Shown here: positions 21,914 through 32,669 of the stretch, piece by piece
How the letters are laid out: each line of letters starts with the position of its first letter
Position numbering within the stretch: the stretch's first letter is position 1
Assembly (NCBI RefSeq): GCF_033568475.1
Contig: NC_133123.1
Location: 157,557,753 to 157,621,752, forward strand
Direction of reading: 5' to 3'
DNA length: 64,000 bases
Source of the DNA: Henckelia pumila
Lineage: Eukaryota > Streptophyta > Magnoliopsida > Lamiales > Gesneriaceae
Made by a program: the position numbers and the translations under genes
The notes under the pieces: model-generated
What the model saw: the letters and a program-made list of their open reading frames with translations, nothing else
Databases searched by the model: none
What the model was told of the DNA's origin: nothing

Positions 21914-24900
21914 TCATCTGGCAAATACTCTGTTCTTCGCTATCTTTTCTACCTCAGCAGCAGTTAAATGCCTTATCCCATTTTCTTTCAGCCATCTTTC
22001 CTCTCTAATCAAATTGTTGTTCACCTGATTAGTCGCCATTTTCAATAGCTTCAATCCTTCGGAGATTTTCGGAAAGAAACCTTGAGGCCTCAAACACCAA
22101 GCTCCAAATACCCCAAAAAGAACCATCAGATCGTTTGAAAGCCTCTCGACTCCCGAATCGTGGAACTTTATGTTTGCTACAAATAAACCATGGAAAATTA
22201 ACTTATCGATCCCAGCAGCCAAACTTCTCCACACTCTAGTAAAATCTATCTTGTTCAGCCCTTCTTCGAGTATAGACATTTTTCCCTGTAGGTAATCCAT
22301 CGCTCCTAGGTATGATCTGGACTGTGCCAAAGCTTCTTCGCCCTTTTCCTGCCATTGCTTCTTGTTTTTTATGTAGTCCCGGCAACGTGCATCGAATCCC
22401 CTCAAAACAACCGTGGATAACTTCTCAACCCATTCAATTTTGAATTTGTTCAACCTTTTGATTTCTTCATAAAAAATACCATTTACAGCCGCGCCTGCAG
22501 CAGTAGGATCATCTTCCTTTTCTAGTTTATCAGTATGGTTCAATCCCATTTCCAGGAAGAAGACATACTCGCACCATTCTTTTAAAACAGTTTCAAAGTA
22601 GCTGGCAGCATTAACTGACAAGGCAACTTTAGTTAAAGCATCATCATCTGTTAGCGCAGTCAGCCCCTCGGCTTCTTGACACCTAAGTAGCAAGCGATCC
22701 AAAAACATGCATATTATAGGCGAACCGGTCAATTTGACAAACCTTGACCTCAATGATGTGCTAGGCAATGATCGACAACGATCTATGACAGAGGAGAGAC
22801 GTTGAAGAACAGTACTCGAAATCAAAGGGGATTTGTTGTCTTCTTGGCCAGACAGAAGAGAAACTCCAAGGTCTTGGCTTAACCAATTTCTGTTGTCTTC
22901 CATTTGAGATTTCAATTTACTAAGAGCCTCACTAAGCTCAATTTCTGCCCACAAATCAAGCCAATCAGGTCTATCACAAAATACAGTCAATGCAGACAGA
23001 TTTTGCATGTTGCCATCCTCCTGGAGAGAGAGAAGCATTCCGGAGTGTGCAGCCAGCGTTTTAACTTGTTTATCGAATCCAATCATCAGATCCACGAGAT
23101 GAAGCCAGGATAACCTTGCCTGAGTTTGGGTCCCAGGTACGGTCTCTTCACTAAGCTGATCCACATACATGGGAAATATTTCTTTCGCCAGGTAGGTTGA
23201 TAGGGAAGACACCATGGCCAAGATCCATTCTTCTCTGCAACTGTAACCAGATAGCATTGCTTCATCAACGAGTGGTTGCAATAAGTCGTCCATAGAGTCA
23301 ACATAATCTCGAGTGATTTTATAAACAAGCGCAAAAATGTACTCTGGCTTCTCAATCCACTTTGAGAAGTGGCGTTGAGAAGCAACAGATATAGGATTGA
23401 CAAGTTCTTCAATAGCCCAAAGTGGTTGGTGAAGTGTGACATCTTTATAATGCCCCCCAAGTTGGCGAGACTTCCTCTGTCTCTGCAATTCCTGCAGACC
23501 ACACAATGCCAGGAAACTTTCACAGTACTGAAGCTTCAGGTCACCTTTCATTGTGAAAAGAGGATTTTGCACTTCAGTTGATCTTTCTGCATCTGAAGTA
23601 GAGGAACTTAGGGTTGACAGAGGTGGTGGCCATCCAAGAGAAGCAAGAAGAGCTCGATGATCTGCAATAGCTTGGGGCCTTAGAATTGCTAATGCTCTGT
23701 CTATTCTATGATCCACAGCTGAAACAAGTCGATTCCACTCAGGATGTGTCTTTGAAATAGAACTAAGTAGATCTTCAGTCGATTTAAGATGTCTTAAAGC
23801 GACTGAGCGCATATCCTGCAAGGTAGAAGAAAGCAAATGTAAAAGAGAAAAAAATGAAAGAAACAAAACAGGAAAAAAAAACCCACTTAACTTGAGGACT
23901 GCAATTCAATTCAATTCAATTCATGTTCATACATATGCACTTTGTAAAATTTCATTTATTTCAAATTTGTTGATGATGCTGCTTTAATCCACAATTGAGC
24001 ATACGCGAATAAATTACAATATTAGAGCAATGATGAAAGCTCTACTTCTATTTACTGGATGGCACACAAAACTAAAGGTTCAAAATAATTCTCGGTGATA
24101 GGATTCGATGTCTATGCCAATAATTACTTTCATCTTGTTTGAAGAGTATTAATCCATTATGAAACATATTTTACCATTGAATAATGTTTGATTGATCTAA
24201 TCTGAAAACAAAAGAGAATTTCTACACCAAAGAATCTTATTGATCTTAATAATTTACACATTACTGGAACCAAATTTGAGCATGAAAAATGAAACTTTGG
24301 CATTCCCCACGTGAAGATAAAGTGACTATCATTAATATTGATAGCTAATTTCAAACATAAGTCAAATTTTAATCAGATATTGCAATTAGAGTGGCCAATT
24401 AAAGTAGGCCAAGAAATATACGGCAAACATACCCTTAAAGGGTACTCACTTCTGAATTCTTTGTTGACGAGTGCTTTCTCAAAGTTCTGTTCATAGAGGA
24501 GGACACAGCGTCTTCAATGTCACCAACCAACATGTCAAGCTTCAATGCAGTCTCTGAGAATAATGAAGAAATCAGTTATGTAGGACTGAGTCAATCAAGA
24601 GACAAGAAATAGATCAACAACTTTCCACTTTTCCAGTTTCTTTTGTTCCTTCCGCCCACAAATATCAAGAATCACCTACTCTTTGTACGTATGCAAAGGT
24701 AAAACAATAATTACATAATCGAATCAAATAATACTTTAGGAGGACTAATGTTAAAAAAAACTCATCAAATACACCACCAAACGTTTGTTTATAGATTTCA
24801 AAATCGTTCCCACGACATTTAACTTTTAATTGGTTTAAGTAGCAAAAGACCGATTCATTAAAAGTTTTTTAACAGCGGGAAAACCATAATCGCGCACAAT

Positions 24901-25674
24901 CCTCCCTAAAGGCTATAACTTTACGGTGAAACACTCTTCAAACTTCATACAGTTAAGCCATCCATCATTTCCACTCGTTAAAAAAAATTCTAACGCCAAA
25001 TAAAAACTCGCAATACTTTTAATATGCAAAAATATGAAAAACCCTTCACAGCCTTTGTGATTTTCATTACTCACACGCAAATAATTCCTCAGATGATATG
25101 TTTCAACAAATCTTTACAAAAAAATTGAGCTATACATATAAACCAAAAGTTGATAAACCAGCAAACACCTGCATAATTTCGCACTGTTTCCACTCTAGCC
25201 ACCTCCTTCGCCAATGCCTGCAGTTCCTCCACCATCCCTCTCCTCGATCCTCCATCTACGCACATCAATAAAAGCAGAAAAATAAAAATCAGTATCCTCT
25301 AGTTCCTAATCAAAATGTTTAAGACAAAATCAAAATCAAAATCAAAATAAAACAAAACAAAATTACATCATTGGCCAACCTGAAGATGACCGAGTAGAAG
25401 AGCTGCAAAGTTCTTGCAATTGGGCATGGACATTCTCGAAGAGTGAACCCACCCGATTCGAGTGATCAGAGTGTCGAGTCAGGTTCGAACGGAGCTGTAA
25501 CGCAAGATCCGAAAGCACTCGATCCAGATCATCGCAACGGGTCTGGAGCTCCGAGAGGAGGAGCGGAGCTCCATCTAGATGTTCTCTGGAGTTGAGGTTT
25601 GAATTGAGGAAATACAAGGCTTGCTGGGAGATGGAAGCGGGCATAGGCAAGGGTCGGGTCGCCGGGTCATCCAT
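21914..25674 (-). CDS. MAG2-like: MAG2/RINT1-TIP20 family ER tethering protein
   Basis: Four exons join in frame: 25380-25674, 25169-25255, 24450-24553 and 21914-23815. All have GT/AG borders and encode 795 aa, close to the length of plant MAG2 proteins. Exon 1 starts M-D-D-P-A-T-R-P-L-P and continues into the coiled, Leu-rich N-terminus (L-L-L-S-E-L-Q-T-R-C-D-D-L-D-R). Exons 2-3 give E-E-L-Q-A-L-A-K-E-V-A-R-V-E-T-V-R-N-Y-A-E-T-A. The large last exon is the RINT1/TIP-1 domain (D-H-R-I-D-R-A-L-A-I-L-R-P-Q-A, P-L-F-T-M-K-G-D-L-K, F-V-K-L-T-G-S-P). In Arabidopsis, MAG2 works with MIP proteins as a Dsl1-type tether at the ER for COPI vesicles and is needed for storage-protein export. Arabidopsis has a second family member, so orthology to MAG2 itself is not settled. 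No break is seen; the gene looks functional. Confidence 0.9.
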
Positions 25675-26124
25675 GGAAAACGGGTCACCTGTCTTTGATC
25701 ACCGGAGATATAAACGTGACCGCACGTACGATTGATGGAGATGCAGAAATTCATTCATCAGCGTAACTTTGTGAAATTGTCCATTTGTCCCTGGGCCTAT
25801 CAGGCGACTAATGGGCTGGGCTGAATACGTTTTTTTTTTTTTTTTGACAAATGGGCTGAATACGTGTATCAAATAAAAATCGCATAAAATTCAGACCAAG
25901 TTATGATATTTCATGGAAGCACATTATTGGAGAAAGGAGAGTTTTAAAATATAAGAATATTGGATTAACATGGATTTGTTCATGCTACTATAAAAATAAT
26001 GTCTAAATGATAATCCAAAGGCTGCAAATATGCTCTTTTTTTAATATATTATATAATGTGTGGATGCAGTGACGGATCCATGATTTAAATTTAGGAGATG
26101 TTTAAATATATTTATCGATGATTT
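25675..26124. other. Promoter side of the MAG2-like gene and hAT fragment
   Basis: 5' flank of the MAG2-like gene. It contains a poly(T) run at about 25829-25846 and an isolated hAT-type end (GCAGTGACGGATCCATGATTT, about 26067) with no partner that I can see. No gene is seen. Confidence 0.45.
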
Positions 26125-26839
26125 CAGGGGTGGAGCCAGGATTTATGTTTAGTGTAGGCAACAATATATTATATATAATTAATAAAGCAAAAAAAAACAC
26201 TGGTTAATCGATCGAGAATTTGAAATAATATTTCCTATGGTTCGAACACAATTTACACACAACCAATAACAACTATTAGTTGATTTTAAAATTCTGGAAA
26301 AATGACGAAGAATAGCGCGTACAGAACCCGCAATAAAAATGATTTTGATAGAAAATATACTCTACATTCGAAAATTAAGCATGAATTCAATCTCAATTGC
26401 AAAAAGAACACAAAAATTTTAAAAAATTGAATGATTAGCTAACAATAAAAGAAACAAAACTTAAATTTTGGTGAAATTTTGGATTTTATAGATAATATAG
26501 AAGGTGAAATAGTAAGTAATATGAATTGGAATAATTGTTAATCAAAACTTGTGACGGTTATGATTCGTGAGGAGAAAATATTATAGTTATTGATTGTATA
26601 TCTAGATAATTAAAACAGGTAAAAATTTGAGCCTAAAATTTGGGTAAAAATTATGAAAGGAAAAAAAATTGATATTTTTTGGATCTTGCATAGATATCTG
26701 AGCATGTAATAATAGTAAATACAAATTTTATAATTTTGATAAAAAAAAATTATATATATACATACATATATACATGATTTAATTTTTGGGTCCAGTGTAG
26801 GCAAAAGCCCACACTATGCCAAGGCTGGCTCCGCTAGTG
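26125..26839. mobile_element. Non-autonomous hAT element (715 bp)
   Basis: Begins CAGGGGTGGAGCCAGG and ends CTGGCTCCGCTAGTG, forming imperfect terminal inverted repeats of hAT type. It is flanked by 8-bp duplications GATGATTT (26117-26124) and GATGATTC (26840-26847), differing at one position. The interior is AT-rich with no transposase coding. Confidence 0.8.
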
Positions 26840-27146
26840 GATGATTCATTGATCGACAATTGCTTTAAGAAATATTGAGATTGCGAAGAATGTTGTACCC
26901 AGTGGCGGACCTACATGATCCTAAAAGGGTTCAACCACCCCCCTGAAATTATAAAATTTTTTAGTACTATATACATAATATATCTTTTAAATATAAATTT
27001 AATTTTGCGACCGCCCCTTTGAAATTTTTTTAAAAAACTTAGTTCTATATATATTATATATTTTAGAATTTTGATTTAATTTTATATTGATTAGAATGAT
27101 ATTTGATGAATAAGATAAGAATAAATTTATTTTAGACTATAATAGT

Positions 27147-28890
27147 ATGCTTTGTATTGGCACATATTTATTTTTTAAAAATGAAATGCCTTTTATGCTT
27201 GAATATGACATGAGAAATTTGATTCAGTTTACTCAATTTTATCCACCTGATTTCTTCTTGATGAATTTAATGCATCTAGAATATCAACTTCATAACTTTC
27301 TTTTTGACATGCGAAGTAACAATCAATTCTCTAAATAAAGATCGATTATATCATTTCAGATATTTACTTTTAAAGTTAACATTGTTATTACTTGTTGGAG
27401 AAAATTAGCATTTTGGTCCTGTATGTTGGCTTCTTTTTGGTTTTTGTCCTATATGTTGACTTGTTTTGAAAAAAATCATGTAACTCGAATTTGTTTTTGG
27501 ATTTAGTCCTATATGTTGGCTTATTTTGGTTTTGGTCCTGTAAGTTGGTTTGTTTTTTGGTTTTCGTCCTGTATGTTATCATGTTTTGGAATTTAGAAGT
27601 TGATCTCTAACTATTTTTGTAATAAATATTTTTTATTCTTTCATGTTTTATCTGCTTATTGGTTTGAGATAATTACAACTAACAAATAAAAAAATATTTT
27701 TTTACGCTTAAACTTTTTGTAATCTAAATAATTTAATAAAATCTAAAATATGTTAATTTAATGTATTAAATGTAACGTACTTTTGTTCTTTTAAAAAGTA
27801 ACAAACAAACATTCATTTATATCGTTCTTAACTGTAACTTCGATTTTTTTATTTATTTGGCACTAAGTGTTCGCCCACTTAGCACCTATTAATGATCATA
27901 TAAATAAGTTCCAACCTAAATTAACAAAATTAGCTAAAAAACTAAAAATATATTTAAAACATACTTTCGTTCATTTAAAAAGTAACACTCTAATATATTT
28001 TTTTATTGTTCTCAACTATGGTTGACTTTTTTTGTTCCGTTTTTTCTCGAAAGCAGAGCTTTTTAGGTATGTTTTACTTTTATCACGCTTAATCGCCGCT
28101 TAAGCGTGTTTTTTAGAACACTGCAAATAAGCAAAATTTTGCTGTTCCCTCCAGTTTCGGCGACGGAGGAAAAATACAAAAAAAAACGTACCTTTTAGAA
28201 CATATTTATTATTTTAAAAAATAATTAGAAGGTCAACATCTAAATTTTAAACCTAATTTATTTAATTATAAAATCATACAAAAATATTTATTATAAAAGC
28301 TTAAGTGGTGAAGTTGGAAAGTCAACTTTTAAATTCTAAATTTAATTTATTATTTTAAAATAAAAAAAACATACGCGCTTATTCTAACTTAACCGAGCTT
28401 AATTTGGTCAAAACCGTATCTTTTCCATGACCAAAATAAAAAAACAAGTCAACTAATAGAACCAAATCCAAAAAAAATCCAAATTCCTGTACTTTTTTTG
28501 AAAACATAACTTTGTATTGGACCAAAATCAAAAATTAAGTCAACTTATAGGACCAAAACCAAAACAATCAACATGTAGGACAAAATCCAAAATAAAAACA
28601 AAGTTACAGGATCTTTTCCAAAACAAGCCAATATACAGAACCAAAACCAAAATGAAGCGAACATACAGGACTAAAATGCTAATTTTCCCTTACTTGTTGC
28701 AACTACTATCGTAAAGAGAGTGTTTTCAACAATAAAAATAATCAAAATATCACCTCGTAATCCGTTGGGAGATGATGTGTTAGATGATGGTTTGATACCA
28801 TATATTGAGCGTGATGTGTTTGATACAGCTGATATTGAAATTATTATTCAACATTTTCAAACTATGAAATTTCGGAGTATATTGTAAAAT
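27147..28890 (+). pseudogene. hAT transposase C-terminal relic
   Basis: The part before the MULE encodes L-I-Q-F-T-Q-F-Y-P-P-D-F-F and L-E-Y-Q-L-H-N-F-L-F-D-M-R. The part after it (28689-28890) gives L-V-A-T-T-x-V-x-R-V-F-S-T-I-K-I, D-D-V-L-D-D-G-L-I-P-Y-I-E-R-D-V-F. These match the hAT dimerisation region of the zinc-finger MYM/TTF-type plant transposases (consensus VATATVERAFSAM, then C-L-V-T-Y-I-E-K-D). Stops and the MULE break it, and the N-terminal two thirds are absent. Confidence 0.8.
27402..28688. mobile_element. Mutator-like (MULE) non-autonomous element (1.29 kb)
   Basis: Ends are GAGAAAATTAGCATTTTGGT (left) and, read inward from the right, GGGAAAATTAGCATTTTAGT. These continue as long inverted repeats built from short TTTTGGTCCTGTATGTTGGC-like units. 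A 10-bp duplication TTACTTGTTG flanks it (27392-27401 and 28689-28698), as expected for MULEs. Apparent Lys/Thr/Gln-rich reading frames inside are by-products of the subterminal repeats. It is inserted in the hAT transposase relic. Confidence 0.85.
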
Positions 28891-29044
28891 CATATGAAGT
28901 TAATATATGACTTTTTATTATACACTTTGTGGTATAATATTTTTTTTAATTTATTGAATTCGCTCTTCCTGGTTGAAAATCCTGGGTACGCCACTTGTTG
29001 TACCTTCAAGTGGAAGCGAGCTTGCTAAAATGATATTCCAATCG

Positions 29045-30028
29045 AATAAAGATCGATTATATCATTTGGGATATTTACTTTTAAAGTTAACATTGTTATT
29101 ACTTGTTGCAACTACTACCGTAGAGAGAGTGTTTTCAACAATAAAAATCAATGTTTTCATAACCGGACCGGTGATGGAACCAGTCTACCTTAAAAAAAAC
29201 GATCCAACCGGTTCGACCATTTTAACAGGACGGTCGGACCGAAAAATCGTTTATATAATATAATATAATTAATAATATTTTTTAAATTTTAAAAATCTAA
29301 AAGATGTATTTAAATAAACAAAAATATATTTATCATAGTTTAAAAAATAAATAACTATATAAATATATTCAAAATATTACTTATAGTTATATATACTATA
29401 TTTTTAAAAATAAATTAATTAAAAAAATATAATAATAGAAAAATAATATTTTTAACGAAGTACAAATTTCAAATAATCATGTGTATATATATAATAAAAT
29501 ACTAAATTAAGATTTTAAAATTAAAAAAAAAACAGTTTTAAAAAAAATTAAAAAAATTCGAAAACCGGTTCAACCGGTTTTCTGGCCGGTTCTTGGGGAC
29601 CGGTTCTTGGCCGGTTCGACCGGTTTTGATCGGTTCTTGACCGGTTCTGAGCGGTTGAACCGTTAAAACAGTTTTTAGGGGTATTTCGGATCGGACCAGT
29701 GACCGGTTTCCGGTCGAACCGGCCGGTCCGGTTTTTAAAACACTGATAAAAATAATCAAAATATCACCTCGTAATCCGTTGAAAGATGATGTGTTAGATG
29801 ATGGTTTGATACCATATATTGAGCGTGATGTGTTTGATACAGTTGATATTGAAATTATTATTCAATATTTTTAAGCTATGAAATTTCGGAGTATATTGTA
29901 AAATCATATGAAGTTAATATATGACTTTTTATTATACACTTTGTGGTGTAATATTTTTTTTAATTTATTGAATTCGCCCCTCCTAATTGAAAATCCTGGA
30001 TTAGCCACTTGTTGTACCTTCAAGTGGA
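29045..30028. repeat. Tandem duplicate of the hAT 3' half
   Basis: From AATAAAGATCGATTATATCA to GTTGTACCTTCAAGTGGA this block matches 27334-29014, with each copy interrupted by a different insertion. A 30-bp filler (29015-29044) joins the copies. The MULE at 27402 is absent here and the hAT MITE at 29149 is absent there, so the duplication came before both. Confidence 0.85.
29149..29745. mobile_element. hAT MITE with CCGG-rich ends (597 bp)
   Basis: Starts CAATGTTTTCATAACCGGAC and ends GGTCCGGTTTTTAAAACACTG. Flanks ATAAAAAT at 29141-29148 and 29746-29753 are a perfect 8-bp duplication. The subterminal parts are dense in AACCGGTTC repeats and the middle is AT-rich. An older, inverted relative lies at about 54836-55345. 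Confidence 0.9.
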
Positions 30029-30362
30029 CTCTATGGATAGCATCGAACACCCGACTAATGAGTCGTTGGCCAATTTATGGATCTATGTTTTAATAAAAAA
30101 CTTTGAGCTACAAAAAAAATCTGGTTACAGATTTTGGTCGCTAATTTCATTTCCATTCCGTGTTATATATATATTTTCAATTTGCAATCATTAGATGATT
30201 AAAAATAAAATTTCGAAGAAAAAGAATATCGATAAAAAAAATGAAATATTTTCTCATTTCAATCGTGGCTTCGTTTGAATCATTAGATGATTCCAAGTTG
30301 AGTTGACTTGGACCAAAATGGCGATGTATACTGAGACCAACCATTGACTCTGCAACACATTC

Positions 30363-31163
30363 ATGGAGATGGAGATGGAGTTCTCCAAATCCATTGATCC
30401 TCTCCAAGAAGAAGGCAACCTCGCCGCCATACGCAGGAAAAACACACTCCTCATCGCCATTTTGTTCTCCTTCATCGTTTCTTTATCGCTGATCCTCTGC
30501 GGGCTCATCATCTACCTCGTATCCATCAAAGATTCCCAGTATCCGACCCCCAATCCCGCCGTCTACGGCTTCTGCTCCGTCGCCGGATCCCAGATGGGCT
30601 GCATCTCTTCCTTATCCTCCTACAACACGAAACCCATCGTCTTCACGGATCCCATCCATGTCTACACATTCTCGCTCGAATCAGCCGCCGAGCGGCTCTC
30701 CCTCGTCGGCCCGATTCCCTCCGGCAACTGCTCGACCTCACTGAGGGCCGCCGCGGCCCGGATCGACGAAGCTCTGGCGGTTATGCGGGTCGACCCGGTA
30801 AACGAGACGCGGGTGTGTGAGGAGAGTGGGCGTACGGCGGAGCTGGTCGTGGCGGCGATGGAGGAGCTGAGATCTTGCAGAGAATCGACGGCTCTGGGCG
30901 AGTTGGCCGGGACGAGGGTGCACCGGATCGAGATGTTGCTGGGATACTGCAGAGATTTTCTCCTGAACTGCGATTTGGTGAATCGCAGGTTCCACTTTCG
31001 AGTGATTGTTCTTGATGATAGGTCGAGAATCCCGATTCTTGGGCTGGTGGTGGATTCCGCCGCTGTGTTTTGGTTGCAGTATTTTGTTATTGTGTTTTTG
31101 TTTATCTTGATTTTGTTGAGATGCAATTTCTGCTATATTGGTGGATGGTTTCATAGAGTTTAG
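30363..31163 (+). CDS. PMEI-like membrane protein, paralogue of the 1917-2657 gene
   Basis: Intronless, 266 aa. Residues 28-54 are a membrane anchor, preceded by L-Q-E-E-G-N-L-A-A-I-R-R-K-N, as in its paralogue (L-L-E-E-D-R-L-A-S-I-R-S-R-N). The PMEI-like part has C71 and C80 eight residues apart, F-S-L-E-S-A-A-E-R-L, C123, and the shared A-V-M-R-V-D-P block. Here C172 (R-S-C-R-E-S) and C196 follow, so a fourth PMEI cysteine is available, unlike the first gene. A hydrophobic stretch (about 236-258) lies near the C-terminus. The coding region is GC-rich relative to its flanks. The likely start is the third Met, M-E-F-S-K-S, or the first at 30363. The role is inferred as cell-wall enzyme inhibition or as an unstudied membrane derivative of that fold. 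Confidence 0.65.
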   Translation: MEMEMEFSKSIDPLQEEGNLAAIRRKNTLLIAILFSFIVSLSLILCGLIIYLVSIKDSQYPTPNPAVYGFCSVAGSQMGCISSLSSYNTKPIVFTDPIHVYTFSLESAAERLSLVGPIPSGNCSTSLRAAAARIDEALAVMRVDPVNETRVCEESGRTAELVVAAMEELRSCRESTALGELAGTRVHRIEMLLGYCRDFLLNCDLVNRRFHFRVIVLDDRSRIPILGLVVDSAAVFWLQYFVIVFLFILILLRCNFCYIGGWFHRV

Positions 31164-31339
31164 GGCATAGTATTCATAAGATTTTGTGTTGAAATTGTAT
31201 GTTTTTCAATGATTCAATGTTTTGTTTTGTAACGGTATTTCCAATGTACGGAGGGCATGAAATGTTTTCATTGAGAAATTTTCTTTCTTATCTAATTGTT
31301 GATTGATATGTTTTATAATCATTTCGATCGTCTTTGATT

Positions 31340-31560
31340 ATGGTGAGAGTCACCGTTCGTGACATAAAATATTTTGTATTAGTAATTTGAATATCATAAA
31401 AATTGAACTTAAAAAGACCAATTGTTTTGAAGTAGGTTTTTTATGAAATGATTTAACGAATAATGGTCACCATTCGTGGCGTAAAATATTTTGTATTAGT
31501 AATTTGAATATCATAAAAATTGAACGGAATAGACCAATCGTTTAGCAGTAGGTCTTTTAT
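31340..31560. repeat. Two tandem units of about 118 bp
   Basis: The segment GGTSACCRTTCGTGRC, ATAAAATATTTTGTATTAGT, AATTTGAATATCATAAAAAT occurs at about 31345-31460 and again at 31463-31560. The second copy runs into a MITE relic (ACTGTCTCACGGATC, to about 31660). Located downstream of the second PMEI-like gene. Confidence 0.75.
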
Positions 31561-32113
31561 AAAACTGTCTCACGGATCATTATCTGTGAGATGTGTTAAT
31601 CATGCCGATGTTTACAATAAATAGTAATATTTTTGACATAAAAAATAATATTTTTTATAGAAAATCTAGGCAGGGGCAGACCCATATAGGGTTCAGGGGG
31701 GCATGGGCTCCCCCTCAAATTTTTTAAAAAATTATTAGTGTATACTTATATTAATTTTTTAATAAAATAAAATATGGTACATGTTAATTTTAAATAATAT
31801 TTGTTAGAACCTAATGGGAGGATTTAGGTTCTATTGGCAACTTTAGCAATTTAAAGCGATTATGCAAGTACGCAAGCAGAAGACTTAAAGCAATAAAAAA
31901 TAAATGCGGTAAATAAATGCGTAAAAGAAATAAAGCGATAAATGAGATAGGATATGTTTATGGAAGTTCGACGATAAATCGTCTACGTCTCCCCTTCTTG
32001 GTTAAAATTGATTAACCAAGGATCCACTAGCACTTCAACTCTTGGTCTTGATTGTAACGACCCACTATATCAAGACGGGTCTTTTCAGCGTGCTTTTGTC
32101 CTCACTCACACGC

Positions 32114-32219
32114 ACCCTGAGAAACTTCCCAGGGGGTCACCCATCCTATAATTGCCCCAAGTCAAGCACGCTTAACTTTAGAGTTTTTATATGATGAGCT
32201 CCCGAAAAGAAGATGCACC
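32114..32219 (-). other. 5S-rRNA-like segment in the Cassandra LTR (copy 1)
   Basis: On the minus strand it contains GTTAAGCGTGCTTG and GGATGGGTGACCCCCTGGGA, which match the A-box and C-box regions of plant 5S rRNA. The 5' third is diverged. It is part of the TRIM LTR, not a cellular 5S gene. An identical arrangement lies 450 bp further on. Confidence 0.85.
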
Positions 32220-32563
32220 TTCTTGATATGAGTAGTACATATGAAATCTTTTAAACCCTTCTCAACTATGTAGTCCCATACCTACAAAGTCTCAGAATCC
32301 CCTCTCATTCCGGCACGGGATCGGTTCATTCATGTCTCCCTCCGCCTAGAAGCCTTTCAGGAGCCGCTCATTGTCCGTGCAACCTCTTGGCACCGGCGAT
32401 CACTCCCCACCTCTTTAGCCCCGGGCGTCACATGCCCACCAGCTTCCGCTTGGTTCGTCCCCGAACCATACCGTACTAAGAGAGGTCGGCTTTGATACCA
32501 TTTGTAACGACCCACTATATCAAGACGGGTCTTTTCAGCGTGCTTTTGTCCTCACTCACACGC

Positions 32564-32669
32564 ACCCTGAGAAACTTCCCAGGGGGTCACCCATCCTATA
32601 ATTGCCCCAAGTCAAGCACGCTTAACTTTAGAGTTTTTATATGATGAGCTCCCGAAAAGAAGATGCACC
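32564..32669 (-). other. 5S-rRNA-like segment in the Cassandra LTR (copy 2)
   Basis: Same content as the segment at 32114-32219, in the second LTR (the 5' LTR on the minus strand). Both internal promoter-like boxes are kept, so polymerase III recognition is conceivable, but that is inference. Confidence 0.85.

Larger units (their letters stand above)
26900..28996. mobile_element. hAT element with transposase relic, split by a MULE
   Basis: Starts CAGTGGCGGACC and ends GGGTACGCCACTT (imperfect terminal inverted repeats). Perfect 8-bp target duplications GTTGTACC lie at 26892-26899 and 28997-29004. The interior has fragments of a transposase on the plus strand and a 1.3-kb MULE at 27402-28688. 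The 3' half of this element, including the TSD and 10 bp of flank, is repeated at 29045-30028. Confidence 0.85.

Noticed and set aside
27388..28714. Lys/Thr/Gln-rich open frames with repeated Y-R-T-K units
   Set aside because: They lie in the subterminal inverted repeats of the MULE and arise from the TTTTGGTCCTGTAT units. Not a gene.
32114..32669. Possible 5S rRNA genes
   Set aside because: Only the 3' two thirds resemble 5S, both copies are inside Cassandra LTRs, and there is no normal 5S spacer or array.
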